Shown: positions 24,007 through 36,222 of the stretch, piece by piece | How the letters are laid out: each line of letters begins with the position of its first letter | Position numbering within the stretch: the stretch's first letter is position 1 | From: Mesaphorura yosii | Taxonomy: Eukaryota; Arthropoda; Collembola; Poduromorpha; Tullbergiidae | Direction of reading: 5' to 3' | NCBI GenBank assembly: GCA_009869945.1 | Contig: WIXG01000305.1 | Location: 31,594 to 95,593 of the forward strand | DNA length: 64,000 nt | The notes under the pieces: model-generated | Databases searched by the model: none | What the model was told of the DNA's origin: nothing | Seen by the model: the letters and a program-made list of their open reading frames with translations, nothing else | Program-made: the position numbers and the translations under genes

Positions 24007-26458
24007 ACTGAAAGTAGGTCTGAGCAGCGCATTGAGACATAAATGGCAAAGTTAATGGAGTGGAAAGTCGTACCCAACCGATAATGACTAATGAATCTGT
24101 AGTAATATGAATAATTTAGTAGAGATTAAGTGTGAAGTAGCGAAGCAGTGAACTGCACTCTCAGTACGAACATCAACAACAACATCAAATTATCTAAGAG
24201 TCAGAGGTGGAGTAGTTTGTCAAGAAAACATGACACCAAGTGGCGTGATACTGGCCATCTGCATGCAATCATGAAATGAAATGGCCATGAAATTACTGGG
24301 TTTTGTCATCAATAAATTTATACCCGCAATCGTCTAATAAATAGAAATCGTTGAAGAAAATAGCACAGCACAGCCTGTAATAAAGCTAAAATGAGCAGGG
24401 AAAATAAAACTGTAAGCTACGTACTTTGCTAATATTCATCAACCCAGTAACTGGAAAAGCATAGGGTAATTTACACGTTCGCACGGGGCAATTTATGACG
24501 GATACTATTGTAAAAACCTAAAATACTATTAATTTTGCAGGACCGGCAACAAAAATGGGAGCATTTCAATAACAATGAACGAGCAATATCACAAACGGAG
24601 GAAGAGAGCAAAACTTGGATATCTTACTTGTGTTAGGTGATTCTGTCCGAAATATCACGTAAAGCTAAAACTTTGTGTTTTCGTTCCACGCGCAGCAGTA
24701 GAATTTCACCGACTTAAGTTTCAGCTTCGAGACTATGAAATTGACCCGATAAAATGCGTCTGCGTCCAACGTCCTCACAGCTCTCATGCAAATTCTGTAC
24801 TGAGAAAGAAATTGGTTTCCATCAAAAATATTTATTGCGTGTAATTTGTTATTCCATGTTCCGAAATAGAAAGGGTGGGCCTATTTACAACTTACTACGA
24901 CCGAATGCAGGCAATAAACACGCAAAATAGAAGTCTAATAATATGGGAAATTCGGATAAATTGTTCGCCTGCTGTACAAGTGCGAACACAAAGCTCGCTC
25001 TCACAGTCAGACTCTAAGCAGCGTGAGCACAATGAGACTGCGGGAGTACGACAAATAAAATTATTGCATGTCGAGGAGAAAGTAGCAAAGAGAAAGTTTG
25101 CGTTTGGCGTTTTCACATGGAAATTTACTATTGACCATGCTTGATGCTTGGTATGGCCGTGCTTTGGCTCGAGAATGAGCACACACGTTATCTTGGCTGG
25201 GCTTGGCGAAGTGAGCTTCACAGATTTATTTTTGCATCACGGCTTTCCCACTTCCAATCATCATGACTCCCTTCTTTTTCTAATTTCTTGTGGTCCCACC
25301 TGTCACGACATATTGATTTCACATTTGCATCCATCCGGCTACTGCTACTGCCACTTGGGAGCTGGGAACTTGAACAAGATGATAATAGCGTGCAGTCAAC
25401 GTGAGTGAGCGTCTGATTGCTGCGCAGTTGGCCGATTTGAAACAATTTTTATCTGTCCAGCACTTTATGCTCTGTGAGAGTCGTGAGAATGTAGAGTGGA
25501 CACGGAATGTCAAAGGTCAGCACAATTACGGACGTAATTCTCCGGTAGTTTTTCACAATAAGTTTGGCCCACGACGGCAAAATAAATCATGGGTCGTGGG
25601 AAATGTCAAAGATCAACTCAGGAACCTCATTAATTGAGTTGCCTTTCCCAAGCAAACAACAAACGAATAAACTCGAATTGTGCATGAATAAATAATGCGC
25701 TTGACCAACCAAGCATTCCTGTCCTGAGCAAATTGAATTCTGAAAATTCACGAAGGCCATAGCCGTGATTATTTTTATCATTCGCATTCGCGTTGTTCTG
25801 TTCATAACTGTAATTCGAAATCAATACAATCGTACTTCTATAGCGTCACAACGTACTGACCTCGTGTTATTATTATGTACATTACTTTAATAGCTTAATT
25901 AATTACGCTTATCGCTGCATATCTTGACGGCTCCGACGGACGCAGCAAGGAAATTATGAAACACGAACGTCGACCGAATGAAGATTTGAGTGCGTTTGAA
26001 TGCAAGCTTTCTGATTCATGGAAAACTGAATGAAAAGCATGCCTGATCGGAGGCATTTGTAAGGAAATAATTACAGAAATCTGGAATTTGGCAGAATCCT
26101 ACAGTTTAATTGATAGAGACCAGTAATTAGTTATGTAATAAGCGAAGAACAAAACTTTGAGCATGATTTCACATTTCATGAGTCGGCCTTGCCGTGCCGT
26201 GCCGCGTGCGAAAGGAGGGTACGTGCTCAACGTATCATAAAAACTTGTACTTGTCTATACGTGGTCGCCGGTAGAATTGTGTGCGATTACATAATTAAGT
26301 TACCGGGCGCGGCAATGCGGTGGGCAAAGTCCAAGCCCAAGGTTGAGTGTCCAACATTGCTTTGGCCGCTACTGACTGAATGAGCCAAGTGGGAGGGAGA
26401 TAATAGTTGTATGAATAATGAATCGTATAATCAGCCGCTGTGCTGATACTGTTGGTTG
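24007..26458. other. Intergenic space between GST D (-) and GST E (+)
   Basis: About 2.5 kb with no supported coding exon. It separates the two oppositely oriented GST groups and so should hold both promoters. Nothing else is recognised. Confidence 0.5.
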
Positions 26459-26465
26459 TATAAAT
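26459..26465 (+). promoter_or_regulatory. Possible TATA box of GST E
   Basis: The heptamer TATAAAT lies about 150 bases upstream of the GST E start codon at 26613 and would place a transcription start near 26490. No supporting initiator motif was established. Confidence 0.35.
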
Positions 26466-26612
26466 TCAGACGCGTGCGATGAAGAAACTGGTATACGACT
26501 TTATCAAATCTGATTTCCGCATTTCAACTCCCAGTCGCATCGCAGGCAGCCGGTATCTCACTCCTGGAGCATCTGGAGCTAATTGTTATTGTCGCAATTC
26601 TTTACCTGCAAA

Positions 26613-27433
26613 ATGGGAATTGTATTGTACTATTTGGCCGGAAGTCCGCCATGTCGTGCAGTGATGATGACCGCGAAGTGTCTTGGGGTCGAACTGAACT
26701 ACAAGATTGTGAACATACTGGAGAAGGAGCAGATGAAGCCCGAATATATTAAGGTAGATATTTAATAATTGAGACTTGAGGACCGATTTCCATATTTAAC
26801 GCTACTTGGTACCATTTCTTTAGATAAATCCACAGCACACGATTCCGACTCTTGACGACAACGGGTTCATCATGTGGGAAAGTCGCGCCATCATGCAGTA
26901 TCTCGCGAATGCTTACGGAAAGTGGGATTCTCTTTACCCGAAGGACGCGAAGAAGAGGGCATTGGTCGACCAGCGCCTGCTTTTCGACCAAGGAACACTG
27001 TACAAGGCGTATTTGGAGGCTTACGTAAGCCAATTCAAGCTGAACTTGCTAGCTAGACCCTCTGCTACTTGTGTCACTAATAAACCTCGAATGATGGAAT
27101 TTTTGATTTCTCTCACAGCTGTCCGTTGCAATCGGAGGAATGCCAATTAATCAAGAGAGGATTACCAAGTTCCAGGAGGCGCTCGGCTACTTCGAGCAGT
27201 TCCTTGGTTCTACCAAGTACGCGGCTGGTGATGAGCTGACCCTCGCCGACATCACAATCATGGCCACTCTGAGTTCGGCTGAAGAGTCAGGCGTGAATCT
27301 AGATGGATTCAAACTCATCAAGGCGTACATGAACAGATGCAAAGGTGAAATTAAGGGCTACGACGAGAATTTGGAAGGTGCAAAACTCCTCGGTGGCATC
27401 GTTAAACGGGCTTTCCAGGCTCAACAGTCTTAA
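26613..27433 (+). CDS. Glutathione S-transferase E (delta-like), 218 aa
   Basis: Three exons: 26613-26753, 26824-27024 and 27119-27433. The protein starts [19 protein letters not shown], the classic delta-class start with the catalytic Ser in GSPPCRAV. It continues [31 protein letters not shown], with the glutathione-binding ESRAI motif. The helical domain holds [19 protein letters not shown]. The NPQHTIPTL and ESRAI motifs are textbook delta class, so this gene and GST F form a different subtype from copies A-D. Exon 1 is 141 nt, as in the minus-strand copies, and exon 2 is 201 nt, as in copy B. A polyadenylation signal lies 87 bases after the stop. Confidence 0.95.
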
Positions 27434-27519
27434 ACACAATGCGGTTGCAAGGAAAGCACTGACGTATTTTTCTCACAAGTATGATTTTCTTATTTTCTAC
27501 TTCATCTCCGAAACAAACG

Positions 27520-27525
27520 AATAAA
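27520..27525 (+). terminator. Polyadenylation signal AATAAA of GST E
   Basis: Canonical hexamer 87 bases past the stop codon at 27433. Confidence 0.65.
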
Positions 27526-29203
27526 CCTCTGAAATACTTTTGAACTTGCTGTAATCTGCTGTGACCTTATTTTAATCTTAAAAAATTGCTATCGCTCAAA
27601 CTTTCGACGACGCAAAAGTACACAGCGGGACTGCGACGGCATAATAAATCATTTTCTGTCACTTCACTCGAAATCCGAGCAATTAATCGCAACATCGCCA
27701 TCGCCTCTGCTTCCAGTCAAGTGAGTTCAGCAAGTTGCTGGTTTATTTGACCTGTTCGCAAAGGATCCAGCTACAATGGAGAGTAGACCGCCTCGAGTCG
27801 GAAACCGAAGCCCATTTCTTTTGGTTGTATTTTGACATGCAACCCCATCATCACCATTCACCCAGTTCCAGTTCTTTGTGGCGTGCATTTTCATGGCCCT
27901 ACTTTATCGTAGCGGGTCGGTTTTCACATACTCGTATTCCTGATGGGTCGCAATGTTCAAGGAGAACAACGTTTTTCAAACCATGAATTGACGCCAGGAT
28001 TTCTCAAAATTTAATGTTGGACTTTGCCTCAGTCCAGAGTCCAATGTCAATGCAAGTACGACCCAAGACAAAGATAAGCTCCAATGCAGAAAATTATGCA
28101 TCCTCAATGCAAGCTGTATTCACTGTCTTAGCTTCCGTTAGATTTCAGCTAACTTCAACAGTATGTTCTCTGTTGTGTGAATGACAAATTCACGCCTCTT
28201 GAATTTACAAGGCTGATTGGTCTTTCCTGTCCGGCTAAAAATGCTACAAGTCTTCATGCGGCATGGCAGTTTAAACGCGAAATACCATTTCTAGTAGTAC
28301 AAACATGCAAAATGCTAGGCGAAAATGACATGTTACATAACTTCAACGTGATACCGCCAGCCGCTTTCAGCTTTCATTGTCATTCTTGTGGAAGGCTATC
28401 TCAATCATTCCATATCGATATTTGCATCCGTATGAAAAAAATGCAAAAGCATGGCTTCATGTTCCCAAAGCCCAAAGCAGATACTGTAAACAAATTGCTA
28501 ATTTCTGAATTAATAATTTGGTTGATTACTCATTAAAAACTTGATTACCTTCCAGAAAGGCCTGGAAAATATTCCACCAATTTGGCAGATGGGATGGGAC
28601 AGGACGGGGCGAGTTTTTGTTTTCCAGCGTGCATGTAAATGAGGCTTTGCAATTACATTTACATGTATCTTATCGTACAAGTGGTTACATCAAAGCAAAA
28701 AATGCACAGGCAGGCATAGTACAGCCATGGTGCACAACACACGAGGCCACGTATGACAAACTGGCTATAATAGAAGGTGAATCGTCTTCCAGTCGTTCTC
28801 ATTTCCACGTTGCCTCTTGTGAGAAGCTATCGAGTTTGTCTTTCGGTCTCCAGTGTGCCAGTTTTGTCACTTCAAATTCCAACTCCAAGTGATCAAATTG
28901 CTGATTGGTAAGTCAAAGTGCATAGCAAATATAAAAATTCTATGTAACTATTTGCATTACGCCCGCACCAGCTTAAAAGTGCCGTTTTTTTTTGCATTTG
29001 TTCTATTTTAAAGCTTTAAGTCATGTTACGTTGACTCTTCAAGGTCATTCCGTTTCAAGTTCAAGTATGTGGTGTAGCGCATAGCGTTTGTAGGTCTCGA
29101 GTACATTTGAATCTTTGAAGGAGATACTTTTTAGTTCAATCGGTAGATCGATAGACTCATGCATTCATTTATCACTCCGTCACGTTAGTCACGTACCCTC
29201 GCC
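27526..29203. other. Intergenic space between GST E and GST F
   Basis: About 1.7 kb. One open frame of 119 codons (28177-28536, +) shows no motif or splice partner, so I do not call it. Nothing else is recognised. Confidence 0.5.
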
Positions 29204-29211
29204 TTTAAAAG
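29204..29211 (+). promoter_or_regulatory. Possible TATA-like element of GST F
   Basis: TTTAAAAG lies about 130 bases upstream of the start codon at 29336. Weak evidence based on sequence and distance only. Confidence 0.28.
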
Positions 29212-29335
29212 CAGGTACATTTTCACTGCACCGTGCACTGTGATTTTTGTTCTCGCTCCATCAAGTTCATCGTTGCGTGTATTCATTTCTATTTTCTTTC
29301 TGTACCAGTAACAACTTCAAGAAAACTTTGAAATC

Positions 29336-30243
29336 ATGACTATCGACTTGTATCATCATCCAATCAGCGCACCGAGCCACGCTGGTAAGCCTGAAAAACT
29401 TTCGACGTTAGCTGAAGCGTCACTCTTGATTTAATGATTGAATTCGGTAATTTAATGAAACAGATTTTCCTTTGTGTAGTTCGTATGGCTGCGGCGGCCT
29501 TCGGAGTTGACGTGAACTTGAAAACTGTGGACCTCTTCACCGGAGAGCAAATGAAACCGGAATTCATCAAGGTACATTTTTAACTGACAGCATGAGCAGA
29601 GGTATTTGCCGTAATGAGACAAAATGAGACAACTCCTTGTTTTGTTTTAGCTAAATCCACAACACACCGTCCCGACTTTGGTCCATGATGGGTTGGCCTT
29701 GACGGAGAGTCGTGCCATTATTCAGTATTTGGCCAACGCCTTCGCCAATGGGCAAACGGAGTCTCTGTATCCGAAGGATCCCAAGAAACGCGCGGTGGTC
29801 GACCAGCGTATACTCTTCGACATGGGAACTTTGTATAAGTCATTCGCGGAGGCTTACGTAAGAAAGACAAAGAGACGCCATTAAAGTATTGTAGAGCATG
29901 TGCGTATATTAATTTTGCCATTCCTCCATTGCAGTATCCGAAGGTCTTCTATAAACAGCAACTGGACGCCGAGAAAGTGAAGAAGCTTGATGAATCTCTT
30001 GGCTACCTCGAACTCTTCTTGTCCAAGACCAAGTACGTCGCGGCAGACCATCTCACTATCGCTGACTTCACTGTTGTCGCTTCGTTGACCACCATTGAGG
30101 GAGTCAACCACGACTTGAAGAAGTATCCAAACATTTCCAACTACTTGGCCAAGTGCAAGAAGGAAATCAAGAATCACGAAGAATGCAACCAAGTCGGCTC
30201 AAATGCGTTCCGCGACATTGCAAAGCAAGCCCTTGGATTCTAA
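29336..30243 (+). CDS. Glutathione S-transferase F (delta-like), 218 aa
   Basis: Four exons: 29336-29384, 29480-29571, 29651-29857 and 29935-30243. The protein begins [19 protein letters not shown], with a Ser in the catalytic position. It continues [20 protein letters not shown] and [16 protein letters not shown], then a helical domain with [17 protein letters not shown]. Delta-like in the glutathione site, as in GST E, and the same overall length, so E and F look like a tandem pair. The first two exons (49 and 92 nt) add up to exactly 141 nt, the length of the single first exon in the other five genes. Exon 3 is 201 nt plus two inserted codons. SPP is replaced by SAP; this should not remove the catalytic serine. 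Confidence 0.95.
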
Positions 30244-30418
30244 ATTCGGCTGCTGTTGATTTAAAATCTGAACTTTTCATGTAATGAATTCAAAAATTCA
30301 ATGTCCTGATTCTTGTACGTCTTTCTATTTTTCGGCAAAACTTTCTTAAGCCTCAAGTATTCCTTTCGTATTCCGTATAGTATCTGTTCATTGTTACAAC
30401 AAACTTCATTTGAAATTG

Positions 30419-30424
30419 AATAAA
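30419..30424 (+). terminator. Polyadenylation signal AATAAA of GST F
   Basis: Canonical hexamer about 180 bases after the stop codon at 30243. Confidence 0.6.
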
Positions 30425-30594
30425 AACACTTTCTTGGGTTCCGAATCATTTTATTGAGCTCATTTTTGCTTTGATTCAGCTGTTAGCTAATTGGGTCACA
30501 AACTTTCAACAATGCGAACACCTGAATGGTTCTCAGCTCATCAAGTTTGGATTGTCTTATGCACGAGGGATTTGTTTGTAGACTCGATTTGAGT

Positions 30595-31235
30595 CAGTGT
30601 TGATAATTTGTCCATTTTTAAAATTTTGTCCTGTTCACTGTCCAAAATTGGACGAAATGGACAAAATGCGAAATAGCACATTTTAAATGCCAGTTCCTTT
30701 TCGGTCATAACGAATATAAATACAAATGATGAGAACCTGTAATGAGAACTTAAAGTCAAACTCTACTGCTTTATAAGCCTTTACCTCCTTCCCGAGCGAT
30801 TGTTTGCAGATCATCGATATTTTATAAAGTTTTACGAAAATACATCAAAATCGTTAGTTCCACAAGCACACAGATAGGCTCTATTCCTTTTAGTAGCTAT
30901 GCTATGATGACATTATGATTCGGAAAGTAGATGTGATACTATTACAGGGACCACAAATCTGAATTCACGATTTTGATTCTACATGCTTACTTAATTTACC
31001 ATTTCAACAAAGAAGCGTTCCCCAATGAGACACTGCACCATATTTTCAAAAAACTTTCACAAATGCAGTAGCGCCCTATTTAATAAATGTAATTGAAAGC
31101 ATGTCGGCGCAAAAGGAACGTAAGAATTTGTTAATTTTAATTTTGTCCATTTTGTCCACCTGAGGAGGGGTGGTTTTAATCAATTTGTCCACTTATTTTG
31201 GACACTGGACAGACAAAATTGACAACAATGATTTG
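30595..31235. mobile_element. Probable MITE-like inverted-repeat element
   Basis: Both ends share related, oppositely oriented sequence. The left end has TTGATAATTTGTCC, then CACTGTCCAAAATT and GGACGAAATGGACAAAATG. The reverse complement of the right end has TTGTCAATTTTGTC, then CAGTGTCCAAAATAAG and GGACAAAATGGACAAAAT. Matches are imperfect, with insertions between blocks, over roughly 75-105 bp per arm. The interior has no coding frame that I recognise. This fits an old non-autonomous DNA transposon. Exact ends and a target duplication could not be fixed. Confidence 0.5.
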
Positions 31236-32224
31236 AGTAACGGAGTCTTTCCTCCCCACTGCGTTGTCATAATCCAATTACGACTTCCAGATTCCAGAAT
31301 GTCTTGTACATGGATACAGAATTGGTTGACCTCAATTCCTCCTTGTTGCAAGTGTTTGTGATGGATGCTGCCAGTGCAGTGCTGGAGATGACAGCAATAA
31401 GGACAAACGGAACCAAGATGAAGTGGGACGCGTACGCCCGCACTGAAATGGAAACATAAACTCGCTTCCGCCTCCAAGGTCTCTTCGTGGAGATGCGAAA
31501 GTGCCTCCAACCTCCCACCTTCAGATTCAGACGCTGCGCTAGGAATGTGGCACATGGACCATCGCACCGCATCAGGGAACAATGATTATAAAACCAGCAG
31601 CCTAAAATAGGCACTGGCGCTGGTGGTGCTTGGCAGCAGAAAACAAACACCGAACCGAACCTCGTCATCTCACACAGCGTGCTCTGTCAACTCTTTGTGG
31701 CTCTTTGTGAGTGCGAAGTCGGAGTGGAAAGAAAGAACACATGTTCTTCCGTAGGCTCGATTCTGGCAGGAAACTTATGAGTAGAACAAGAACTTATACA
31801 GGACTCAAAATACTGCGTTACATACGAAGCTCCTGGAGTTGAATTTGTAAACGTAAATAAAAGGCTGGTTCATTAACAAGCTGCTAATTAATTAGCATGT
31901 GAATAACTTCCAGTAATAAAATACACTCATTTGAATTCAGTTTGCGTACGGCTTGGTTGAGGAAACCAAAATTATGGGCACCTAAAATGACTACAATCTG
32001 ACAATTTGTCGTGATATTGTGGAATTAAGTTGACGTTCCTTCTGCGATAACGGATAACCTGAATCAGTCCCTTTCCAAGAAGTTGGTTGTCGGAGGTGTC
32101 GTTAGTTTTCTCCAGACAAGGTAAGAAACAAAACACCAAAGAGCTTGAATCAACTTTCAAATTCAAGTGATCAGTTGTCAGTAAGTAGTTTCATAATTGG
32201 AAACCTTTTATCACTTGCAGCATC
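31236..32224. other. Space before the CCDC6-like gene
   Basis: Antisense frames of about 130 codons at 31193-31668 have no family resemblance. A noncoding first exon of the CCDC6-like gene may end at 32180 (before GTAAGT), with a 40 bp intron to the acceptor at 32220. Confidence 0.4.
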
Positions 32225-33236
32225 ATGGCAGACAGTGCAAGCGAGAGTGATTCTTCATCAATTGACGGATGTGGTCAAATTATGATGCCGCCATCGCCGG
32301 TCACAAGAGAACAGCTCTACAAACGAATTGAATCATTGCAGCAACAAAATCGAGTGTTAAAAGTGGAGCTGGACACCTACAAACTAAAAATTAAGGCCCT
32401 GCAAGAAGAAAACAAGTCCTTAAGGCAGGCATCAGTGAATATTGTAAGTGATTTATGAATCTATACAGGTTTCAGGTTTACACCGCATGTTTAAGCTTCA
32501 TTGTGTTGTCGTTTGCATTTTTAGCAAGCTAAAGCTGAACAGGAAGAGGAATTCATTTCTAATACCTTGCTAAAGAAGATTCAAACACTGAAGAAAGAGA
32601 AGGAAACGTTAGCACATCACTACGAACAAGAAGAAGAGTGCTTAACGAATGACTTGTCAAGAAAACTCAACCAGGTTCGATTGTCTTTGATAGTTTAATA
32701 CATAGTTCGTGCTTTGAGTGTTCCTAATGGTGTCATAATTAAACTTTCAGCTTCGTGCAGAAAAGTGTAAACTCGAGCAGACGTTAGAACAAGAGCAAGA
32801 GTGTCGCGTGAACAAACTGATGCGAAAAATTGAGAAACTTGAAGCTGAAACGTCCGCCAAACAGAGCAATTTGGATCAACTGAGACGTGAGAAAGTCGAA
32901 CTCGAAAATACGCTTGAACAGGAGCAGGAAGCTTTAGTGAACAGGCTCTGGAAGCGAATGGAAAAACTCGAGGCTGAAAAAAGGTTGGTATTCACATATA
33001 AAATGTAACTAAAGTCTGGCTTCATGAAGTTCATTTCGTGTAATATGGGCTACTGCTCTTTTATCCGCAGGAGCTTACAAAGCAAAGTTGAATTAATCGA
33101 AGGTTCAGTTAGTTCAGCTTCTGAGCACATGTTGCTGGGCACCAGCGGGGGAGGTCCAACAACTCCTGGCTCCGGTTCCTTATCGCTGAATAGTTTTGGT
33201 GGTGATCCAGATCACAGTATTGTCGGTGATGGATAG
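32225..33236 (+). CDS. CCDC6-like coiled-coil protein, short form (255 aa)
   Basis: Four coding exons: 32225-32443, 32525-32674, 32751-32983 and 33071-33236. The N-terminus begins MADSASESD, identical to the start of vertebrate CCDC6. Conserved coiled-coil blocks follow: [30 protein letters not shown], and [20 protein letters not shown] with LEAEKR. Nearly all of residues 40-200 is predicted coiled coil, with repeated EQEQE units. CCDC6 is a phosphorylated scaffold linked to the DNA-damage response in vertebrates; that role is inferred here by homology only. After LEAEKR the protein has a Gly/Ser-rich tail and stops, whereas the human protein (about 470 aa) has a further coiled segment and a Pro/Ser-rich C-terminus. 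The missing part may be lost, alternatively spliced, or encoded by exons I did not recognise. Confidence 0.9.
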
Positions 33237-34269
33237 GAAAGTACCATCGAGTAGTTCAAAAGAGAAACGATACGCTAAATTATTTTTCTCTCATGTGCGT
33301 AATGCAAAATTGTGAATATTACCAAAGCTCAGAACGAGTTTCTTCTTTTTATAATCACGTGTACATAATATTCGTATTCTGGCATAATTGTAACTGTCGG
33401 TAGTTTCTCCATCAGTACATAAAGACTACGTGCGTCAGTCACTGCGGATGTCGCACGCACTGTTTTATAAGGAAATCTGACTAGACATCTTAAGACCGAC
33501 GTCTGTGGACTAATTTTGTGAGTGCTAAATTCTCACGAGAGCAAAGAAACCTGTTAATTAGTTCGGAACCTGTGTACGCTTATCTATGCTTAAGTTGAAG
33601 GAACCTTTTCAACAGACTTTTTGTTGGCCTACTGCAGTCAGCTTAATAATTCAGCTCCTTTCCTTTCTTACCATTGTTGTAAATTTATGGACGACGTAAC
33701 CTCTAGTAAACTAACTTACAAGACTTCATTTTTCAATTTATTACATGTACTATGCGTATTAGTATTAATACAAACACAAGCATTCAATTATTTTGAGCTC
33801 AAACGTTGTATTTCCAATTTGCATTTCTAGCATCACAAATCAAGTACTTCAGCGTCAGCGTCCTCGCAGTGTCGGTTCGTCCGTTACAAGTTCGACATCG
33901 ACATCGCGTGCATTCATTTTGCAAAACGAAATGAAACACATGAGGTCAAAACAAGTTCAACTAACGAGGACATTGCTTGCTAAAACAATCGTTTTAATTA
34001 GGAGCATTAAGCTTTGGAATTTATTAGCAAACTCTAAACTGTATACGTATTCATTTATTTTCAGTTCTGAAAAGAATTAAAAATGTATGAATTCTGGTGA
34101 TTAATTACCGCGTGTTGGGTGTGGTGAAAGGGAAAGACGAAAATGGAAATGAAGAGCCATGTTTCCAGTCTCTGGAGATTTGCAGCCCTTTGGCAAAAGC
34201 GAACAAGCTCAAATGTCCAAAATACTTTCCCTGTTCTGTCATTAGTCATTCGTCAGCGTTCTCTACTCC
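33237..34269 (+). other. Region between CCDC6-like gene and gustatory receptor; possible leftover exon
   Basis: A frame after an acceptor near 33850 reads RQRPRSVGSSVTSSTSTSR. It is reminiscent of the Ser-rich RPRTVSS region of CCDC6, but I could not connect it in frame to the upstream exons. Otherwise AT-rich, probably 3' UTR and intergenic DNA. Confidence 0.3.
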
Positions 34270-36012
34270 ATGGCGCATTCAATGTTCGAAGTCAAGGAGG
34301 AACGGATCCATACTTTTGTAGCCAGGAGGATACCCCGAATTCTTTTGGAGTTGTCTCCACATCTCGACATGGATTTGGAAGGGTGAGACTTTTTCCGCAT
34401 TGCGTTACTTGCTACTCTCTGCACCAAGTTTTTAGTTTTTTGTACTCTCCAAAATTCTCCTTGTAGATTAAGCTCAAGCAGCCTTCTGGAATTCAACAAC
34501 AAATCAGTTGAGGAAACGATAATCGAAGTGAGCAAATGGGCACTGCTTGCGATTCGAATTCCTGGCTACTTGCCACTGACGACCATCCGGTCCAATTTCG
34601 GACTCCAGCTTGAGCTTGTTCATTGCAGCGCCGCGACATTCTACACAATTTTTATCGGTCTCTTCACTATTCTTGGAAACTGCTTCTTTGCGCATACTTT
34701 CTTCGATAAATTCTTCCTCACCGAGAAATCTAACCCGTCAGACGGAAGATACGGGAATACCGAAGCATTCGTTTGGATCTCGCTGCTGTGTCTGGTCTGT
34801 TACACGACGTACTTGCGTATCACGCGAATATTTTACTGCAGGAGCAGTCTCAAGTACTGGAAAAGCACGGTGCGCTTGGTCGAGTCGTTTGTCGCATTGG
34901 ATTACCACCTGAACTCAGTCAAGTTGAAGAACATTTACTCGAGTTCGAGGAACTGGACCGTATTTTACATGCTCGTTGCTTTTGGTCGCATGGGCTACGG
35001 AATTTACAACCTGTATGGCCAAATCTCCACCAGCTTCGATGTGCTGACTGCTTCGGAGATCAAAGCGCTATACCTGGATTTATTTTTGGCTCTCACACTA
35101 TGCTACCACGTTGGATACTCAATCTGGCTCACATTTCTCGTCAAACTTCTAACCTTTTGCTTCCAAACGATTCACGATGATCTGAAACTCCATCAGCAAC
35201 GAGTTTACGACCAGAAAACTGGTCGGCGAAGCTCGTTTCTGTTCCACACTGACAACAATGACGTCAAATCCGCTGACGGTATGCTGGAAGTGGAAACCCG
35301 AATCCGGAAGACTGTGCAAGCGTACGAAGCCATCGAAGACCAGATGCACAAATTCAATAAGCTCTTCGGCACTTCAATCGTGCTCGAAACGGTGTTCGCC
35401 TTCATTCTGCTGATTGTCAACGTGTACGCTGGCGAAAGCTCCTGGGAACCGTCTCGCGAAATAGTCCTGTACGTGTTCTTCACAATGGGCGTGCCGATCG
35501 TCATTTACGCAACGAGTCTCTTTCATTTTGCGACCGAATGCTCGATTCTGAGTGGCAAAGCCACGACCACGCTAAAAAAGCTGGAGCAGTTCTTTGTACC
35601 GAATGACAGGGCGGAGCTTCAACTCCTGCAGCTGAAGGTGTGTCAAGCCAAAAAAATTAGATGCGATGCATGAAGGAAATTATCGTAATTGATATTCACT
35701 TTTAGTTGGTTGGATTCATGGCAAGGGTCGCGGACAACCCACCATCCATTTCGGCCTCACATTTCTTCGCTGTGAATCGTCGTTTACTGACATCGGTGAG
35801 TGCTCAATTATGACATCTGAGAGTTTCTAGGTTTGATGGATTAGTCGGACTTTCAGATTATGGGCGCAGTGACTACGTACTTGGTTGTCTTGCTACAATT
35901 CCGAGATACGGGCTCATCTCCGAGTTCTAGCATGGTTAATCAAACCACGGCGAGTCTATGCACGGCAAATTCATCTTGGACATGCCACTGTGAAGAAATC
36001 CAAATTGAGTAG
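34270..36012 (+). CDS. Gustatory receptor family protein, 509 aa
   Basis: Four exons: 34270-34382, 34467-35637, 35706-35795 and 35857-36012, summing to 509 codons plus stop. It is a multi-pass membrane protein of the arthropod chemoreceptor superfamily (ligand-gated cation channel, N-terminus inside). At least six clearly hydrophobic helices are visible in exon 2. The C-terminal end carries the family hallmark: FFAVNRRLLTS, an intron, then MGAVTTYLVVLLQF, matching the TYxxxxxQF signature. The introns just before and inside this C-terminal region are in the positions common for the family. The 15-residue stretch after the signature is followed by an extra Ser/Cys-rich tail of about 30 residues. 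The start ATG is in good context (CCATGG). Ligand unknown. Confidence 0.88.
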
Positions 36013-36222
36013 TTGGATTTTATAATAACGTAGCCACTTCCTGTCGTTGACACTTGGCACCACAAATTCAATTAGTCTTCAATGCACTTCAGCAGCACGT
36101 AACGTGAACTTAAAATGGTTTTCCTGACACTCGTCCGGTTTTTAATATTATTCAAAGATAGAGGAGCATCTTTCCTATGATTAAAATTATGATGATTTCT
36201 TTCATTCTCACGAAAAATTCGT

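Noticed and set aside
28177..28536. 119-codon frame on the plus strand
   Set aside because: No motif, unstructured composition and no splice context; probably chance.
31193..31668. Two overlapping antisense frames of about 130 codons
   Set aside because: No family resemblance, no splice partner, and the left end lies within the inverted-repeat element.
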